A DNA stretch of 64,000 nucleotides, from the NCBI GenBank assembly GCA_964650525.1, contig CAZYUA010000007.1, positions 62,001-126,000 of the forward strand, written 5' to 3'. The translations under genes and the position numbers were made by a program. Positions 52,721 to 61,369 of the stretch are shown here, piece by piece (within the stretch, counting starts at the first letter, position 1; every line of letters begins with the position of its first letter). The notes beneath the pieces are model-generated. The model worked only from the letters and a program-made list of their open reading frames with translations. It did not search any database and had not been told where the DNA came from. The stretch is from UBA1413 sp964650525 (GTDB lineage Bacteria > Bacteroidota > Bacteroidia > Bacteroidales > Prolixibacteraceae).

Positions 52721-53794
52721 CTACGGAAAGGCTTTTACAAACGAACCGCAAAAGACTTTTCGTTCAATTTCCCATTTCACCAGGTATAAGCCCGGACGAA
52801 GATCGCCGACCGGTAAAGTGATCTCCTTGTTCGCCGTCGGGGAGACGAGTACCCGTGAACCGAGACCGTTATACACCGAAACCTCCCCTGCAGCAGGGGC
52901 AACATCTGATATTTTCACTGTAACAAAACGACTGGCCGGGTTCGGATAAATGACTGGCCGGGAGGTACTTCCGGTAATCTCCGGGGCAGAATTGGGTGCT
53001 TCCCAAATCTGAAAGGCGAAACCCGGATGGTCGATAAAAGGGTTGCGATTCTTTTGAAATTTCTGCACTTCGTTGTTGCGGGTTCTTTCTTTGACGCTTA
53101 CAGTATCCCTGCGATGCCAGGCAAGGAGCATTTCTCTGGCCCACGGTTTGGGTTCTGCCCCCGTGACCATATCACTTCCCTTCCAGGAGATATCCTCTTC
53201 AAAATAACGGGTTGCCATGTAAAAACAGGTACGCGCAAAATCGCCCTTGTACGCGTCGATGGGTTCAAAAACGATCCCCGAATAACCAGGCCACGATCCG
53301 GGCCCCAATTTGCTGCCATTGGCGGAGATCCAGCTTGGTGAATCCGTCTCTCCGAAAGGATAATTTGCCCGTCGGTTGTTCACATAGCCATCGGTTGGAT
53401 AAATGTGAAAAAGATCGGTATTCATGGGAGGCTGGTCGTTAAACCAGCTTTTAGGGAAAGAGTGCTCCCGGTTATAACAGTCCGACTCCTTCTTGTAATT
53501 GCCACACTCCCGGCCACTACCGTAATAATACAGGTAAGCGGGGGTGCCGCCGGGAGTATCGGAATACATATCCCAAACAGTGCTGTCTGGTTTAATGTCT
53601 GTATTTTCAAAGCAGGCGTATAGGGTATCATAGGCCAGAACATGATGGCCAGCAATGATGTCATGCAGGGCTTGCTGCAGAGCTTTTCCCGCTTTCCCTC
53701 CGGCCGGGGAATAATATCCTTCAGCCGGTTGGGCTGAAACCGGAAAAACCAGCAGGGCGGCAAGAAATCCCAGGATACAACCCGTGGCTTTCAT
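52721..53794 (-). CDS. T9SS-secreted endonuclease I
   Basis: 357 residues: signal peptide (to about SAQ), an EndA/endonuclease I domain (about 35-270) and a T9SS type A sorting domain (about 279-357). Nuclease motifs are NREHSFPKSWF with H111 as likely general base, and DLFHIYPTDGYVNNRR for metal binding. The sorting domain has YPNPASRFVTVKI and LRPGLYLVKWE, ending with a basic/aromatic strand. The enzyme should be exported through the outer membrane by the type IX system and anchored or released, cutting DNA/RNA outside the cell. It is the last gene of a four-gene operon with a TonB-dependent receptor (gap 3 nt to the gene upstream). Confidence 0.9.
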   Translation of the reverse strand: MKATGCILGFLAALLVFPVSAQPAEGYYSPAGGKAGKALQQALHDIIAGHHVLAYDTLYACFENTDIKPDSTVWDMYSDTPGGTPAYLYYYGSGRECGNYKKESDCYNREHSFPKSWFNDQPPMNTDLFHIYPTDGYVNNRRANYPFGETDSPSWISANGSKLGPGSWPGYSGIVFEPIDAYKGDFARTCFYMATRYFEEDISWKGSDMVTGAEPKPWAREMLLAWHRRDTVSVKERTRNNEVQKFQKNRNPFIDHPGFAFQIWEAPNSAPEITGSTSRPVIYPNPASRFVTVKISDVAPAAGEVSVYNGLGSRVLVSPTANKEITLPVGDLRPGLYLVKWEIERKVFCGSFVKAFP

Positions 53795-53797
53795 ACG

Positions 53798-55024
53798 TTA
53801 TTTCTCCCCTACCCGGACATTATCGATTTCCCATGTAGTGGTTTTCGAAGGATGGCTTCCTGTGTAAACCCAGGCGATGTAAACGTTTTTGCCCTTAAAG
53901 GAAGCCAGGTCCACCTGCCCGGAGGAGGCAAACTTACTGTACCCCGAAGGATTGCTTACCGGCTGGTTAAAGGTCATAAGGGTCCAGTTACTGGTCCACG
54001 GGGTTGCAGAACCGGCATAATCAGGCGAAACCATCAGTTCCAGGGTAGCACCGTTGTCGTAGCCGTCTGCACTGTCGAAGATCAGAAAAGGCCTGACTGC
54101 CAGGGTGAAATTCAGTGGCGGGGAGATCATCCAGGTCTTGACGGAGGCCTGGCCGGAATTGTAGGCGGTAGCTTGTACCCATTTTCCCATACCGGATACT
54201 TCGTTACCGTACCAGGACCTGCCGCCTGCCTCAGCATAGGTTTTCCATCCTGCCAGGGTGCTCACATCAGCATATTTTCCCAGTGTGGCAAAATCCTCAT
54301 CGAGGTAGGTAACACCTGCAAGCCCGCACCGGTCTCCTGTCATTTCCAGCTCAATGTCTTCTCGCAAAAGCAATTGTACATCACTGTATACGGAAGCCAC
54401 CCCCCGGAATGTGCCGTTGCCGGTGGGCAGCGACTTCGAAGCAAAAACCGCATCAGACCGGGTATATACTTCCGCTTCTGAAATACAGTCCGTCAGAACT
54501 TTCGTTCCGGAAAACTTGCCGGTTTCAGTAAACTGGACGTTTTCCAGCTTCACATATTCTCCCTGGTGTTTGCCGGCAAGGAGATCGTCAAGGGTCACCG
54601 TCACCGGCTCAGGGGACAATGCTACCAGGCTTACAAGTTCTGTTTGTTCGCCGATGTTGATATCCCCGAATTGAAGCAACCCGTTATATAGAGTGAAAGA
54701 AGCACCCCTGCAGAAAATTTTCACCTCTGAATCGCGCGAAAAGGTGTTATCGCCCGACACCGTCAGACAGATACCGGCCGTGCTGTCTTGCACATAAGCC
54801 ACGAAGGCGGGGAGATTTTTCAGCTCAGGGGTCAGGGTAATAATACCCTGAATGTAAATGTTAGTGTCTATGGTAGTTACGCCTTCTTCATATAACCTGC
54901 GCAGATCCTTTATGGATAGGCGCTCAATGACCGGCTCGGGCGGTTCTATGGGCTCCCGGTCGCACGACAGAACAGTCACCAGGCTCAGGAATAGCAGAAT
55001 GGAAAATTGAATAGGTCGGTTCAT
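53798..55024 (-). CDS. DUF5689 surface lipoprotein (copy 2)
   Basis: 408 residues with a lipoprotein signal (lipid Cys21 in VTVLSC). The N-terminal part (about 35-240) matches the DUF5689 pattern, with LSIKDLRRLY, IYIQGIITLTPELKN and YVQDSTAGICL. The repeated OB-like strand pattern is similar to the nucleic-acid-binding OB region of secreted nucleases of the NucA type (my comparison from memory). The C-terminal part (about 240-408) is a choice-of-anchor J-type beta sandwich with VQATAYNSG and ending in a WEIDNVRV strand. It is a tandem paralogue of the gene upstream and lies between it and the endonuclease. Likely surface-exposed, perhaps binding nucleic acid; not proven. Confidence 0.75.
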   Translation of the reverse strand: MNRPIQFSILLFLSLVTVLSCDREPIEPPEPVIERLSIKDLRRLYEEGVTTIDTNIYIQGIITLTPELKNLPAFVAYVQDSTAGICLTVSGDNTFSRDSEVKIFCRGASFTLYNGLLQFGDINIGEQTELVSLVALSPEPVTVTLDDLLAGKHQGEYVKLENVQFTETGKFSGTKVLTDCISEAEVYTRSDAVFASKSLPTGNGTFRGVASVYSDVQLLLREDIELEMTGDRCGLAGVTYLDEDFATLGKYADVSTLAGWKTYAEAGGRSWYGNEVSGMGKWVQATAYNSGQASVKTWMISPPLNFTLAVRPFLIFDSADGYDNGATLELMVSPDYAGSATPWTSNWTLMTFNQPVSNPSGYSKFASSGQVDLASFKGKNVYIAWVYTGSHPSKTTTWEIDNVRVGEK

Positions 55025-55031
55025 GCTGTGT

Positions 55032-56402
55032 CTAATTGGCTGCTTTTACAACAATGTTATCGATACGGTAGGAGGTATTCTGGCTGCTGCTTCCGGTATA
55101 CCTGAAAGCGATAAAACCTGCTTTGCCGGCTACGACCGGCAGGTTCACGTTTCCGGAGTTCATGAAGGTATGGTCGGGGTCGTTTTTGCCGGCGAGGGTG
55201 GCAGACAGTGGTATCCAGGTTGCTGTTGCGGGGGTTTTACCGTTGTAGTCGGTCGAAAAAAGGAGTTCCAGGGGGAAACCGGTACCGGTATGGGTCCAGT
55301 ATGCCTTGGCAGTCTGGAAGGTCAGAATTTTCTGAGAAGACACATTCACCGGGTTGGTAATCAGCCAGGCCACCATGCTGGAAAGTCCTGAATTATAGGC
55401 TGTTGCCTGTACATACGTATTGCCGCTGAAAACCTTGGCCAGCCAGAGTCTTCCCCCTGCGGTGGCCAGGTTTTGCCAACCGGCCAGGTAAACGGTTTCA
55501 TTATCTTTTTTGAAACCTTCAAAATTTTGGCTGAGGGTTTCCACGGGTGTTCCCGGAGGCTGCGGTACAAAGCCGCAGCGGTCGCCCTCCAACTGCACTT
55601 CACGGTAATCGCGCACCAACAGCTGGTAGTCGCCGCTGAACACGGTGATGATTCCTGTCAGGGAACCTTTTCCCGCTGGCAGGGTTTCGTTGGCAAAGGA
55701 AGCGTAGCCACTCGTTCGGACGATGATGGTATTTCCCGAACAATCGGAGAGGTCGCGGTTCGCGGCAACCGGCGGATCGGCCATCGCGTCGGCCCAGGTC
55801 AGTCCCGTTTCACTGTCATCAAACTGCACATTTTCAATTTTCACCAGTTTCCCGAGCCAGGCAGACGATTTGACCTGAGGAATGGTGGCTGTCACCGGTA
55901 CAGTACCATTCCCGATAGAGATTTTCCTGATTTGTTTATCCATATTGAAGCCTGAAACCCTCCTGTTGCCGCTGTCGTCCAGGTATGGTTCACTGCCCAA
56001 CTGGATAAAATCGCCGTAGTCGCCAAGGTAAAGCCCTTGGACGTTGACAATCACGGAATCCCCGATATAGAGTCCGCTGGTAGCGTCAAAAAGCATCCTC
56101 AGGCCGGTGGTATTGTCCTGGATAAAGGCCTCCTTATAGAGGTTGCCGTCCTTTTTGTCGCTGGCTGTGATGATGCCCCGGATAGCCCAGTCCTGGTCTA
56201 TGTGCACCGGCATCCGTTGCTGCCATGATTTTGCCATTTGTTCGGCATAAAGGGATTTCACCTGGTCGACCGTCACCACCTGCCCCGGAATAAAAGCCAC
56301 TTCCGGAGGGGGTGTATCATTATTGTCGACGCAGGAGACCCATCCCAGGGTGACAGCCATGACCAGGCCGTACAGAAATATTCTACTTCCCATATGATGC
56401 AT
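55032..56402 (-). CDS. DUF5689 surface lipoprotein (copy 1)
   Basis: 456 residues with a lipoprotein signal (Cys24 in GWVSC). Same layout as the next gene: a DUF5689 region (about 40-260; VVTVDQVKSLY, WAIRGIITASDKKDG, AFIQDNTTGLRM, GDSVIVNVQGLYLG) then a choice-of-anchor J-type sandwich ending YRIDNIVVK. The two copies share VQATAYNSG and other strands but differ widely elsewhere, so the duplication is old. It lies 3 nt from the TonB-dependent receptor and 7 nt from copy 2, where a SusD gene would sit in a polysaccharide locus. It is likely a surface binding partner of the receptor. Confidence 0.75.
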   Translation of the reverse strand: MHHMGSRIFLYGLVMAVTLGWVSCVDNNDTPPPEVAFIPGQVVTVDQVKSLYAEQMAKSWQQRMPVHIDQDWAIRGIITASDKKDGNLYKEAFIQDNTTGLRMLFDATSGLYIGDSVIVNVQGLYLGDYGDFIQLGSEPYLDDSGNRRVSGFNMDKQIRKISIGNGTVPVTATIPQVKSSAWLGKLVKIENVQFDDSETGLTWADAMADPPVAANRDLSDCSGNTIIVRTSGYASFANETLPAGKGSLTGIITVFSGDYQLLVRDYREVQLEGDRCGFVPQPPGTPVETLSQNFEGFKKDNETVYLAGWQNLATAGGRLWLAKVFSGNTYVQATAYNSGLSSMVAWLITNPVNVSSQKILTFQTAKAYWTHTGTGFPLELLFSTDYNGKTPATATWIPLSATLAGKNDPDHTFMNSGNVNLPVVAGKAGFIAFRYTGSSSQNTSYRIDNIVVKAAN

Positions 56403-56405
56403 CTC

Positions 56406-59123
56406 CTAATACCTTATACTCAAGTTGATGAAATAGTTAAAACCGTTGCTATAGTAAACTTTGGGTTGAAACAGCTCGGGTTTTTCAGGATCAAAGCGAT
56501 ACTGTTCAAAACCTCCCGTAATAAACGTGCGGTTGTCAATCAGGTTGCTCAGGTTTGCGCTGAGGGTAACGAACACATCGTCGAATTTCCAGGATTTTCC
56601 GGCGAAGAGGTCCAGCAGATATCCCGGTTCGGCTTTTTGCTGACGCTCCCAGTAGGGATAAAAGCCGGTTTCATCTTTGGTCCGGGTTACCGGGTTGAAA
56701 TCGAGGTAGATGTTGTCGTAATAACTGCCTGTGACACCAGCCCACCAGAACCGTGAAGAGTTGTATTCGAGTCCTAAAGCAAGGGCGGTCTGAGGGGTTC
56801 CGCTTTGACGGAAGTAACGGATCCATACCTCTTCCTGGCTGAGTACCTGGCTGTTGTTATCCTGGGTAATGGTAATATCAGGGTTACTCATCCAGAGATA
56901 TTGCCCCAGTGAGGCCACGGCATTAAAAACCAGTTCAGGGGTGATATTCCATTCAGCCCCCATTTCGATACCATAGTTTTCTTTGTCGATGCCGGTCATG
57001 GCGTAGTTCACCAGGGTGCGCCATTCGTCATGGTAGAAGCTGGTCAGCTCCACCTGGTTGCTAAAACGGGTGTAATATCCGGTTAACCTTCCTTTTAATA
57101 CCGGGGATCGGAGGATATAACTGACATCAGCGGATAAAATGGTTTCCGTTTGCAGGTCGGGAATTACTGCATTCCGGGTGCGGGGAGAAAGAAAGGAATT
57201 TCTGAAGAGCGGGGGATTGGTGGAAATGAGCGAATTCAGGACAACCATATGGCGGCCGGTAAAACGGTAATCTCCTCCCAGTTTGACGCCCCAGGACAAG
57301 AAATTCAATTTTTCTGACTCCCCGAAGGAGTTGTCGGGGAACAATCCCTTTTTCATCAGGCCTTCCCTCCACATGGAGGTATACCGGCCAGTACCCCCGA
57401 GGTATGCCGAAAACTGTTTACCGGACCAGGTTCCGGTACCCCACAGGGTTGCTCCCCGCTGACGGGCATAGTAGCTATTTCCAAAGAGATCGCCTTCCCG
57501 GACCGTACGGTCCGGATGGTTCATGTCGTTCTGATAAGCATCCGGATTGTTGGGATAATCCCTTTCCGCAAACTGGTCTATGTCGAGCCAGTAATCACCC
57601 CCGAGAAGGTCTTCGATCACATTGAAGTTATGGCCGCGGTAGATATCTACAAGCAGCCCGCCGGTAACATTCATCCGGGTATTTACATCCCACGCCATTC
57701 TGCTGTTGAACTGAAATTGCGACAGATCATTGCGGCGATCCTCCACGATGTACTTGGAACGGTTGCCGGAGACGCTTTTCCCGGCAATGCCTCCTTCATT
57801 GTCCACCGTATGCATATTTTTCCTGTTGGCAAAATAAAAATGGTCCCAGTCGATATGCCTGACAGCAGGATTCGTTCTCCAGGTTTCCGTGAGCTGGCTT
57901 TTATCTTCCAGGTCTGAAAAATAGCTGGGCAGTTTCCTGTAATAGTCGGGCCGGGGATCCAGAACGTCGTACCAGTTAAGCGCCGAATATCCCCCCTTTC
58001 CGAACCAGTATCCGGCGGTGGATTGGATATCCATATTCACGGCAGGTTTCCAGAAATGAGCCAGGGTAAACAGGGGTTTGTTGTTGCTCCGGACTCTGGC
58101 ATTGCGCACCTGTCCGTTCTGATATCCCCAATAAGGGTTGTAAAAATTATCAGCGGCCAGATCGTATACCTCCTGGGTGGTACCTCCGGCGACACCCCGC
58201 TCATAAATGGCATCCAAAAGGGTCAGGGCGAGGCTGTGCCTTTCATTCAGCTTCTTCTCCGCGGAAAGGAAAAAGGAGTTGGCGTTATAAAAGGTTCCCT
58301 CCTCATATCCTCTTTCGCTCCACCTTCTGGAAAGGCTTCCCGTGATCGCCCAGTTGTTCTGCATCAATCCGGTGGAATAGGTAACCATCGCCCGGTTGCG
58401 GTAAGTCCGGTTGGAGTAAGAGTACACCGCCTTGATGCCTGAGCGGTAGGAGGAAGCCCGGGTGTTGATGCGGGTGGCTCCCCCGACTGGCTCAAAAAGA
58501 AACCCGATAGGCTCAGGCCCCGAAGAGACCATCGCATTCCGCATCACATCGTTCAGCCCTCCCCAGTTGGAATAATAGGGAGAACCCGACTCAATATCGT
58601 TTACCACAAAACCATTGATGCTGACATTCTGGTAACTGGCATCATATCCCCTTACCCTGAACATAACCGGGCCGAAGGTATAGGCTGCCGTACTCAGAAA
58701 AATATCAGCCGAGGAACTGAGAACACCCTGGATTCCCTGGTTCTCAAACCCATCTTCAGAAATCCCTTCCATGGTACTCAAAGTAGTAAGATCCATCCTA
58801 TACCCCGCAGATGCCACCATCTTGATAACTCCTGCATCTGTGACTCTCCCCCCAATTACGGAAACACTGACTACGGCCTGCTCATAATCGGGAGCGTCCA
58901 GGAACAGCATTTGCCTGCCCGGATCCACGGAAACAGAAAACACCCCACCCCCGGAGGAAAAACCAAGGGTCCTGCCCCCGGCACCGGTGATTTTTACCTC
59001 TGCCAAAGGCACTCCGGTGGATCTATCGACCAGAGTCCCGGTAACCTGCCCTTGCTGGGCTACAGCCCAAAACGAAGTAAACACCGGCAAGATGAGTAGT
59101 AACAAGAAAAGGTTGTGTTTCAT
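56406..59123 (-). CDS. TonB-dependent receptor with carboxypeptidase-like regulatory domain
   Basis: 905 residues: signal peptide (to VAQ), a carboxypeptidase-like regulatory domain (about 22-105, GQVTGTLVDRSTGVPLAEVKITG), a plug domain (about 105-230), and a C-terminal 22-strand outer-membrane barrel rich in Tyr/Trp that ends in aromatic ISIRY-type sequence. Unlike the plug-only protein at 29 kb it has a complete barrel. It imports a large substrate across the outer membrane using TonB energy. It heads the operon with two DUF5689 lipoproteins and a secreted endonuclease, and is divergent from an EEP-family enzyme. The substrate is inferred to be nucleic-acid fragments or nucleotides. Confidence 0.9.
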   Translation of the reverse strand: MKHNLFLLLLILPVFTSFWAVAQQGQVTGTLVDRSTGVPLAEVKITGAGGRTLGFSSGGGVFSVSVDPGRQMLFLDAPDYEQAVVSVSVIGGRVTDAGVIKMVASAGYRMDLTTLSTMEGISEDGFENQGIQGVLSSSADIFLSTAAYTFGPVMFRVRGYDASYQNVSINGFVVNDIESGSPYYSNWGGLNDVMRNAMVSSGPEPIGFLFEPVGGATRINTRASSYRSGIKAVYSYSNRTYRNRAMVTYSTGLMQNNWAITGSLSRRWSERGYEEGTFYNANSFFLSAEKKLNERHSLALTLLDAIYERGVAGGTTQEVYDLAADNFYNPYWGYQNGQVRNARVRSNNKPLFTLAHFWKPAVNMDIQSTAGYWFGKGGYSALNWYDVLDPRPDYYRKLPSYFSDLEDKSQLTETWRTNPAVRHIDWDHFYFANRKNMHTVDNEGGIAGKSVSGNRSKYIVEDRRNDLSQFQFNSRMAWDVNTRMNVTGGLLVDIYRGHNFNVIEDLLGGDYWLDIDQFAERDYPNNPDAYQNDMNHPDRTVREGDLFGNSYYARQRGATLWGTGTWSGKQFSAYLGGTGRYTSMWREGLMKKGLFPDNSFGESEKLNFLSWGVKLGGDYRFTGRHMVVLNSLISTNPPLFRNSFLSPRTRNAVIPDLQTETILSADVSYILRSPVLKGRLTGYYTRFSNQVELTSFYHDEWRTLVNYAMTGIDKENYGIEMGAEWNITPELVFNAVASLGQYLWMSNPDITITQDNNSQVLSQEEVWIRYFRQSGTPQTALALGLEYNSSRFWWAGVTGSYYDNIYLDFNPVTRTKDETGFYPYWERQQKAEPGYLLDLFAGKSWKFDDVFVTLSANLSNLIDNRTFITGGFEQYRFDPEKPELFQPKVYYSNGFNYFINLSIRY

Positions 59124-59220
59124 GATTCATAAAAGTAGGCGTGTAAGATAGGCTTTTTGTGCTAAAAGCCCAATGATAAAAGTTAAAATGGTAAATTTAC
59201 GGGCTATGCAAACAGGAAGT

Positions 59221-60264
59221 ATGAGCAAATGGATTTTTCTTTCAGGATTTTTACTGCTGGCTGCCGGAAGCCTGGCACAACCAACAATGCGGGTCGGGTT
59301 GATCGCTTTTTACAACCTCGAAAACCTCTTCGACACCATCGACACCCCCGATGTGCTGGATGAAGAATTTACACCCGCCGGGCCTAACAAATGGACAGGT
59401 GAAAGATACCTCGAAAAAATACAGAACATGGCTTCAGCGATCTCCCGCATCGGCGAAGAGGATGGATGGAAAGGAGGTCCTGCCGTCCTGGGAGTCTCGG
59501 AAATTGAAAACCGCTCGGTTCTGGAGGACCTGGCAGCACATCCTCTGCTCCGGGAATCCAATTATCAGATTGTCCATTACGATTCACCCGACCTGCGCGG
59601 TGTTGACGTTGCCCTGTTATACAGGCCCCGGTTTTTCAGGGTCACCGCCTCGGCAAGTCACGAACTGGAACTCCGCGATGAAAAGGGAGACAGAATCTAT
59701 ACCCGCGACCAGCTGGTAGTTTCAGGCATTTTCGATGGCGAACCCATGCATTTCATTGTGGGTCACTGGCCTTCGCGCAGCGGCGGCGAGATGACAACCC
59801 GCTCCAGACGCAATGCTGCTGCAGCCCTCTCCAAACAATTGGTGGACAGCCTTTTAACCCTCGACCCCCAGGCCAAGGTTTTCGTCATGGGCGACCTGAA
59901 CGACGACCCATCGGACGAGAGCCTCCGCAAATATCTCCGCGCTGCCCCCTACCGCGGAAAACTAAAGGAGGGAGAATTATTCAACACCATGTACCCCCTC
60001 TACAAGAAAGGCATCGGATCGCTGAATTACCGCGACGGACTTAACCTGTTCGACCAGATCATCGTTACTCCTGCCCTGACGGGAAAAGATTATTCCTCCT
60101 ACCGGTTTCGCCTGTCCCGGGTATTCAACAGCTCTTTCCTGATGCAAAAAGACGGCCAGTATAAAGGATATCCCCTCCGCTCATTTGCAGGAACTGTGTG
60201 GCAGGGCGGCTTCAGCGACCATTTCCCGGTTTATGTGCTCATCGTCAGGGAAAATACCCGGTAA
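59221..60264 (+). CDS. Exported endonuclease/exonuclease/phosphatase (EEP) family protein
   Basis: 347 residues from the ATG at 59221, which gives a clean signal peptide ending LAQ. The starts at 59173 and 59206 lie before the signal core. EEP fold motifs are present: FYNLENLFDT (first Asn), a metal-binding Glu in SEIENR, then VMGDLNDDPSD and the final SDHFPVY pair. This family includes DNase I-like nucleases and inositol-type phosphatases, so it may cut nucleic acid or phosphate esters in the periplasm. It is divergent from the TonB-dependent receptor operon, which suggests a shared role. Confidence 0.85.
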   Translation: MSKWIFLSGFLLLAAGSLAQPTMRVGLIAFYNLENLFDTIDTPDVLDEEFTPAGPNKWTGERYLEKIQNMASAISRIGEEDGWKGGPAVLGVSEIENRSVLEDLAAHPLLRESNYQIVHYDSPDLRGVDVALLYRPRFFRVTASASHELELRDEKGDRIYTRDQLVVSGIFDGEPMHFIVGHWPSRSGGEMTTRSRRNAAAALSKQLVDSLLTLDPQAKVFVMGDLNDDPSDESLRKYLRAAPYRGKLKEGELFNTMYPLYKKGIGSLNYRDGLNLFDQIIVTPALTGKDYSSYRFRLSRVFNSSFLMQKDGQYKGYPLRSFAGTVWQGGFSDHFPVYVLIVRENTR

Positions 60265-60329
60265 TGAGCCAGGGAGATCATACCGACGTTACTGTCTTTT
60301 CCAATCCCCATGGCCATTCCCCTAACAGA

Positions 60330-61232
60330 TCAGGGAGTGGCTCTTAATTTCATCATCACCGGACGGTGGTCGGAGATATGGGCGTTGTAATCGGGATAGC
60401 AGGGGGAAGCCTTGATGACCAGGGTGGTCTCGATTAAAGATGCCAGCTCGTTGGTAACCAGGATATGGTCGATATGACTTGGATAAGAAGGATAAGACCA
60501 CCACAGGGCACTGCCCCGGGCTATCGCCAAATCGGCAAACAGGTACCCGGCGGTATCGCTGATGAAATTCAGAAACGGATTATCCAGGGGGTTCAGGCTG
60601 GCAATTTCATCGTTGAAATCCCCCAGGATAACCACCGGGTCCGAGGGTCTGGAAGTGTCGAGGTACTGTTTCAGCTTTTCAGATGCCAATTGCCGGCGGC
60701 TCTCATTTTCAGCACCGCCGCAGCATTTCAGGTGAAGGTTAACCAGAAAAATGTCGCGGTTCCGGGGTTTGTGGCGGACGGCTATCTCAAAGGGAGGCCG
60801 GGGAAAAGCCCACAAATCGTCTTCAAAGAGAAGCCGCGGAGAGGAAGAGATAATTTCGGCCTCAGAATTCTTAATGAGCCAGGCGAGGTTCCAGTCGTCG
60901 TTGTCGAGGAGATAAAAACGACCGGTCCATCCGGGGAGGAGATGGAGCAACCGGTTGAAATCGGCCTGGGAGGCAATTTCCTGGAGGGCGATGATGTCGG
61001 GATCCATGGCTTTAACCAGCGAGGCTATGGCTGCCACACTGGTATAGCCCTCCTTGGGAAAGCCTTCCAAGTTGAAAGTAACAATATCCAGGGTGCCGGG
61101 CGACCCGGGGACTACACAGGCATCGAAGATTCCGGAATCTTCCGGAAACGGGGGAAGAGGATCCTTCCGGCACGCGGAAAGAAGCAACAAAAAACAGACT
61201 CCAGCGGTAGCATGTATAAACCGGTTCATCAT
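60330..61232 (-). CDS. EEP-family lipoprotein (nuclease/phosphatase fold)
   Basis: 300 residues with a lipoprotein signal (lipid Cys in LLLSAC). The EEP motifs are clear: VTFNLEGFPKEG, IIALQEIAS (catalytic Glu), LGDFNDE and the final HISDHRPV (Asp-His pair). It should be an outer-membrane-anchored, metal-dependent phosphodiesterase or phosphatase. It is a second EEP member beside the exported one at 59.2 kb (convergent, 65 nt apart), so the locus holds three nuclease-type enzymes. The substrate class cannot be decided from sequence alone. Confidence 0.85.
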   Translation of the reverse strand: MMNRFIHATAGVCFLLLLSACRKDPLPPFPEDSGIFDACVVPGSPGTLDIVTFNLEGFPKEGYTSVAAIASLVKAMDPDIIALQEIASQADFNRLLHLLPGWTGRFYLLDNDDWNLAWLIKNSEAEIISSSPRLLFEDDLWAFPRPPFEIAVRHKPRNRDIFLVNLHLKCCGGAENESRRQLASEKLKQYLDTSRPSDPVVILGDFNDEIASLNPLDNPFLNFISDTAGYLFADLAIARGSALWWSYPSYPSHIDHILVTNELASLIETTLVIKASPCYPDYNAHISDHRPVMMKLRATP

Positions 61233-61322
61233 GCAGAAAAAGGGGTTTTGTCAATCCTGTCGAATAACCGTGCTTCCGGATCATCCGGAAAGAACGGTTG
61301 AATTTGCAGCCCTGCCGGTAGC

Positions 61323-61359
61323 CAGGCGCCGCCCTCGCATCCAAAGAGGGCGGCGCCTG
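61323..61359. terminator. 14-bp perfect GC-rich hairpin
   Basis: Perfect 14-bp arms (61323-61336 and 61346-61359, mostly G/C) around a 9-nt loop, in the gap between two minus-strand genes. No T-tract follows on either strand. It is a strong terminator-like or RNA-stabilising structure, located 11 nt beyond the stop of the T9SS protein gene. A second palindrome, TTCCGGATCATCCGGAA, lies about 40 nt away. Confidence 0.55.
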
Positions 61360-61369
61360 AACTTTCCTG

